Assembly: GCA_007026445.1 (NCBI GenBank)
Contig: VDMD01000186.1
Location: forward strand, 1 to 38,371
DNA length: 38,371 nucleotides
Origin: Schizophyllum amplum
Taxonomy: Eukaryota; Basidiomycota; Agaricomycetes; Agaricales; Schizophyllaceae
Direction: 5' to 3'
Shown here: piece by piece, positions 33,944 through 38,371 of the stretch
Numbering within the stretch: the first letter of the stretch is position 1
Layout: each line of letters starts with the position of its first letter
Notes under the pieces: model-generated
Databases searched by the model: none
Told to the model about the DNA's origin: nothing
Seen by the model: only the letters and a program-made list of their open reading frames with translations
Made by a program: the position numbers and the translations under genes

Positions 33944-35924
33944 TCAAAGAAAACTCGTAGATGGCCCACTTTTCCTGCCTTCATACTGCTCTGGCAGCTC
34001 AACTCCATAGACCCTCGCAGAACCGCTCATAGCCCTAGTGCAAAGTCGCAGCGGGGGAGAAGAGGACCCCGTGTAGTCCCTGCAATTCAGAGTCGAGCTA
34101 ATCGCCTCGCTGCTGATGTTTACTTGCGTCTGGTACTTCCGTGAGGCGGAAAACAACCTACACCACTTCGCCAGACTTACCAAAGATGCGGCATCGGCTG
34201 ACCTCCTGATGCCCGCGCGCCGGAGGATATGTTCCGTGTCCGTGTCCACCAGGAACGACATCTCTACTGCTCTAGTATCCACGGGCGTATCGAATGAATC
34301 GAGCGCGATATAATCGCCTGCTTTAGCACCTGGCGCCAATCGATGAGCTTGCGCGAATCGAAAAAAAGGAAGAGGCTCACTGTATAGACTTTTGAACGCA
34401 GTATCTGCCTCGCCGTCTACCGCATTCGAAGGCGGGAATATCGTATAGTGTTCCCTCACCGCGGGATCTGTCCAGCGCCTCAACATCAAGTCGTCAGCGA
34501 ATGGGAGCTAAAGCTGGTATACCCAATCGACCACTGTTCTCCTTCGTTAGCTGCGCCAGCTCAGATGCATGAGAGCCCTGCACAGAGAAGTCGGGCAGGA
34601 GTTGGATGTTGGTCTGAAATAAACACGATGCCGATTTGCATGGTGCATAGGTCATCCGCGCCATAGTTGTATCGGGCGAGCAGTCGACGTAGGGAACTCC
34701 CTGCTCGCATGGACTCCTTTCACCTGCGAATATGTCGTCGAGCATTTTTGTTGCTCGCGCCTAATGGGTTGACGGCAGGCGTCAATAAAAGTTCGACGCT
34801 GATACGTATGTGTGCGACTTACGATGTGTCTCTCGTTCCGTAGATCACCCTCCGTGCCAACCGTGAATGCCTGGCCGCCACCGAGTTCGTAACCTTGGTC
34901 GAACCACTGAGCGAGCGGGTCAGGTCAGCCTTCAGGGACGTTCCAGCAAAATTCATGTCGTGTACCCTTTCCGTGAACGCGTTGCTGAGGATGGTAAAGT
35001 AGTTGTCCGCCATCTTCTGTTCTTCGTCGTTGGCCTTGAGATAGTCGAGCAGAGACAAGAACTCCGTAGAAAGTGACCTGCGAATGATAGCCCCGTGTCC
35101 CAGCCAAGCGAAGTCGGTGTGGATGCGAGGAGGCGCAACAATGGTTTGCAGCGTGGAAGATAGATGTTCGTGCGCTGGGAGGAGATGTATGCCGCGGGCG
35201 TCAGACTCCTTCATGCGCGCGTGAAGCGTCTGAATTATATGCGGCCAGATGATATAGTCGTCGTCCTGGATGGCGGGTTAAATTGGTAGATATTTTGTGG
35301 CAAGCATGCGATCCTCACTTGTATGAAGCAGAACTCCGTCGTTGCCTTGGTGTGAAGGTCAGTTAACAGAAAAAAAACTGATTTGACTGTAAGTAGGCGA
35401 GGACGGACCTCAGCGCAGCCTATAAAACGAGCCTGGAAGTAGAGGTTTTCAGGCGAGTTATGGATCTTCAGTTTCGTATGGGAACAGCCCGTCGAGCTGA
35501 AATCCTTCATATATGGGTCAGTATAATGGCAATAGAAGAGATCATCAAAAGACAATCGAACCTCGTATGTCAAGGGAACGGGATTGTTGTTCCAAATGAT
35601 GACTGAATCCATCACGTCGTCGAGGGACGCTTCACAGAGCAGCGACGCAATCCGTACGACATTAGGCAGCCTCGACCAGTTCAAGACCACGGCGGTTGTG
35701 TCCGGCTTCCTCGCAAGAGGCTGAGATAGCAAAGTGGACTGCAGAGATTTCACAAATCGCAACACCGGCTGCAGAGCAGCATGCTCGTAGACGCGTGCCT
35801 GACGCGTCTCCGAAGAGCTGAGAAAAAGCGCAGCGACAATAGCAGCAAGGAGAGATGTGAAGAGGACCCCAATGCGAGAGCGCGACATGAGTGCAGGAGC
35901 GAAGTTGCGTATCGGGATCGGCAT
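33944..35924 (-). CDS. Type II membrane GT-A glycosyltransferase-like protein (GT64-like)
   Basis: Probable Golgi or ER glycosyltransferase. The start MPIPIRNFAPALMSRSRIGV leads into a single hydrophobic signal-anchor, LFTSLLAAIVAALFLSS. The GT-A domain follows: TTAVVLNWSRLPNVVRIASL, VIIWNNNPVPLTYE, then KLKIHNSPENLYFQARFIGC, EFCFIQ and the DXD-type motif DDDYIIWPHIIQTLH (35240-35280). Later parts are RGIHLLPAHEHLSSTL, HTDFAWLGHGAIIRRSL, WFDQGYELGGGQAFTVGTEG, ARYNYGADDLCTMQIGIVF, LPFADDLMLRRWTDPAVREH and SFLVDTDTEHILRRAG. At least eight introns. One frame shift is needed near 34690. The final exon is uncertain: the stop could be at 33944 or, with another splice, at 34035. An alternative start is the second Met at about 35888. 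The donor and acceptor are unknown. Confidence 0.7.
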
Positions 35925-36024
35925 GTTGGCGCGCGTGCGCCTCTCGCGTTATGATAGCCGGGCCATCCGCCTTTGTTCCCACGGCAATGGCAATGTTGCA
36001 AACTACAGATTATTGTACAGGTAC

Positions 36025-36789
36025 CTAGTCCATTCTGGCCTTCAGTGTGCGCGTCACGACCTTGTCTTGTGTTCTGTGCAATGTAAGAACATGGTGACAT
36101 GCGAAAGTAAAGGTGAACAACGTACATGAGATGTACCATGCAGCCCCAGCCCGAGTACGCGTCACGGTCCACGGCGTTCATGATCGTCTGTGATATCGTC
36201 TCGAACAGATCCTCGGGCTCGAGATCGGGTTCCCACAAGCTCTCCGCCACACCGAAGAGCTTCTCGCTGGCTGTTCCTGCGAGCACGAAGTCCTTTGCGA
36301 AGTTCAAGCAGCCGATGAGGTCTGCGGCGGCGATGAAGGGCTTGTAGGCTCCTGATGGCGTCTTCTGCATGCCGGCAATGACAGGTTCTATGAAGTAGGG
36401 GCCGAAGCGGTGCTCGTAGAGGGTGGAGGAAGCAAGATGGGCAAAGGTCTCTGGCTGGATTTCGCGTTCTTCCTTGATGGTGTACATGTTGACGCGGAAA
36501 CGGAACTTCTCTCGTCTGTGGGGAAATGTCAGGGGAAGTCGGTAGATGCATAGTAGGATGCACACAATGTGAGGACATCCGAGGCGAGACCAGCTAGTCC
36601 GACGTATGTTCGATCCGTGACGGGGAATATCTGAAGGGCGATGAGTGTAAGAAAGGGATAGCTGAGATGGCACACCTTCTCAAAATGTGTGGAAATGCCC
36701 TGGGCTTGGTTTCCCAGACGCAGATCGCATGCAATGGCCACGCAGTCCTTGCCTACCATGGCTATAACGGAGCCACCGTTGTATTCCAT
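36025..36789 (-). CDS. PUP3: 20S proteasome subunit beta-3
   Basis: Non-catalytic beta-type subunit of the 20S core particle. Exons 36676-36789, 36566-36630, 36126-36515 and 36025-36073 sum to 618 nt and give 205 residues, the standard beta-3 length, with no frame correction. Sequence hallmarks are [112 protein letters not shown] and [19 protein letters not shown]. The C-terminus is [14 protein letters not shown]. As in other beta-3 subunits there is no propeptide or catalytic Thr1. A tiny upstream exon replacing the ATG at 36789 cannot be excluded. It is divergent from the MOCS1A gene. Confidence 0.96.
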
Positions 36790-37067
36790 GATCGACTAGC
36801 ATACGTTCAGCGGGGAGTCATAATCAGCGCCAGGTGCGCACCATGTTGGGCAGAGGACGTCGTGGACGCGGGGAACAAGAGAGGTGCAGGCCGAGGTTGG
36901 CGTACGCGTCAGACGCGCAAGGTGCGTGACAGATCAGCGTCACGGCCGCGTTCGACGCGACGCCACAAATCGCCCAGGTCTCCTTCCCACCTTTTCTTGT
37001 CACTTCACGCGCGGAGTCGTGTCGGAGCATACGAGCATGACTCACGGCTGATATCACCATCCCCCTC
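36790..37067. promoter_or_regulatory. Divergent promoter, proteasome beta-3 / MOCS1A
   Basis: The 278 bp between two outward start codons are GC-rich. No TATA box is evident. I did not find a convincing Rpn4-type proteasome element. Confidence 0.4.
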
Positions 37068-38371
37068 ATGGCACTATCCTCTCGCATCGCCAATCGTCTC
37101 AAGTTAGCTCTATGTCGCCGTTACGGAACAGTGCAAGCGAAGGCCCAAGTGCGCAGCTTCACAAGTTCCCCCTTCTCCTTCTAACGTCCTCAAGGCTAGG
37201 ATCGCCAGCATAGATGTGACCTCTGGGCTGGCTCCCTCTCTCATCGACTCGTACAGTCGGCGACACGATTACCTACGCATTTCCCTCACCGAACGATGCA
37301 ATCTACGCTGTCCGTCGCATGTCCTAATTTGTGTGTAGTCAACGTGCTAAACTTTCTGCATAGGCTTCTACTGTATGCCGCAGGAAGGCATAGAGCTGTC
37401 ACCGACAGGGAAACTGCTCACCGATGAAGAGATCTTGCGACTGGCAGAGCTGTTCGTCAAGAGCGGCGTGACCAAGATACGCCTCACGGGAGGAGAGCCA
37501 ACAGTCCGCAAAGGGATATCAGACATCATAGGTGTGTGTATATTGGAACCATCATATGCCGCTTTCACTCACGATGCCCCAGCCCAGCTCAATACCCTGC
37601 GCGTACATGGCCTGAAGTCGATTGCGATGACGAGCAACGGCATCGCACTTCATCGCAAGCTTTCGACTTTGGTAGACAATGGTCTCACGCATCTCAATCT
37701 GAGGTACCTGTCCAGCGCATCCTGCACAATATCAGTCTAACGTACTCTCCAGCCTTGACACTTTGGACCCCTACAAATTTGTGATCATGACACGGCGTCG
37801 AGGACATGAAGCAGTTCTGAAGACACTGGATGCAGCACTTGGCAATTCTGGCCTGCGGCAGGTCAAACTGAACGTAGTCGTTATCAAGGGGCTCAACGAT
37901 GCCGAAGTCTTTGACTTCATTGCATTGACGAAGGACCGACCTGTAGGAGTACGCTTCATCGAGTTCATGCCCTTTACTGGTAAGGCATTTCCACTGCTAT
38001 TCTTGCCGGATACTCATGTTCGCAGGGAACAAATGGGATCAAGAGAAGATGCTTCCTTCGTCTGAGCTATTGGCACGAATATCCAGCGACACCCGGATAT
38101 CCTGCGCATTACGGATGAGGCGAATGATACGGCACGATCGTGGAGGCTACCTGGCCACGAAGGGACGTTTGGGTTCATCAGCAGCATGTCCGACCACTTC
38201 TGCTCATCGTGCAACCGCTTGCGAATCACAGCAGATGGGAACATCAAGGTCAGTCGTTTCAAACAAAGTGTGGCTTCCTATACTGAGGATTTTCAGGTCT
38301 GCCTCTTCGACGCGAAGGAAATTTCATTGCGAGATCGCATGCGAGCGGGCGCGTCGAATGCAGAGCTGCTC
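37068..38371 (+). CDS. MOCS1A: Molybdenum cofactor biosynthesis protein A, GTP 3',8-cyclase (partial at window end)
   Basis: Radical-SAM enzyme that converts GTP to the cyclic intermediate of cPMP synthesis, in mitochondria. Exon 1 begins MALSSRIANRLKLALCRRYG, an Arg-rich presequence, and reaches HDYLRISLTERCNLR. Intron 37310-37363 splits the codon of the second cluster cysteine so that CNLRCFYCMPQEG, the radical-SAM [4Fe-4S] motif, is formed. Then come TKIRLTGGEPTVRKGISDII, AMTSNGIALHRKLSTLVDNG, SLDTLDPYKFVIMTRRRGHE, VKLNVVVIKGLNDAEVFDFI and VGVRFIEFMPF. The second cluster motif is FCSSCNRLRITADGNIK|VCLF. Frame corrections are needed near 37170 (one surplus C) and 38080 (one missing A). The gene runs off the window at GASNAELL; a fused MoaC domain downstream is possible. 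Confidence 0.93.

Noticed and set aside
35750..36673. A 307-codon minus-strand frame
   Set aside because: It covers proteasome exon 3 plus unspliced introns and part of the glycosyltransferase start in another frame.

Overview
The window is nuclear DNA of a filamentous basidiomycete, probably an Agaricomycete. Genes are densely packed and cut by many 38-60 nt introns with GT-AG borders (two look GC-AG). The protein set is typical of that group: an NBR1-type autophagy receptor, DUF1996 and NmrA-like proteins, an XlnR-type zinc-cluster regulator, a fork-head factor and a GT64-like transferase. I recognise about 20 genes. I see no tRNA, rRNA, CRISPR array or complete autonomous transposon.

Layout. 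0.4-1.8 kb: CRAL-TRIO/Sec14-like lipid-transfer gene (-). 2.0-2.9 kb: gene-free DNA with a degenerate inverted-repeat element. 3.6-4.6 kb: NOP10 (-) and thioredoxin (+), divergent. 4.8-6.6 kb: unknown coiled-coil gene (-). 6.8-8.6 kb: class I lysine-methyltransferase-like gene (-) and a GON7-like gene (+), divergent. 8.7-11.7 kb: mitochondrial ribosomal protein uL2m (-) and Reptin/RVB2 (+), divergent. 12.3-13.4 kb: NmrA-like oxidoreductase (+). From 13.6 to 36.8 kb ten consecutive genes lie on the minus strand: DUF1996 secreted protein, SCI1-like RS protein, NBR1-like receptor, aminodeoxychorismate lyase, UTP13, fork-head factor, Zn2Cys6 factor, NIPSNAP, GT-A transferase and proteasome beta-3. 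The window ends in a truncated MOCS1A/MoaA gene (+), divergent from the proteasome gene.

Most are housekeeping genes. NOP10, UTP13 and RVB2 belong to snoRNP, pre-rRNA and AAA+ assembly work. uL2m and NIPSNAP are mitochondrial. The proteasome subunit and the NBR1 receptor belong to protein turnover. There is no clear metabolic cluster.

The most useful observation concerns sequence quality. Several essential, highly conserved genes (RVB2, NOP10, NIPSNAP, CRAL-TRIO, NmrA, fork-head, MOCS1A) have single-base frame breaks, nearly all in short homopolymers, while neighbours such as UTP13, the proteasome gene, ADC lyase and uL2m read perfectly. This points to uncorrected sequencing error in patches rather than to pseudogenes. 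Gene models below were rebuilt by joining exons by eye; exon borders are inferences from GT/AG signals and conserved protein continuity.
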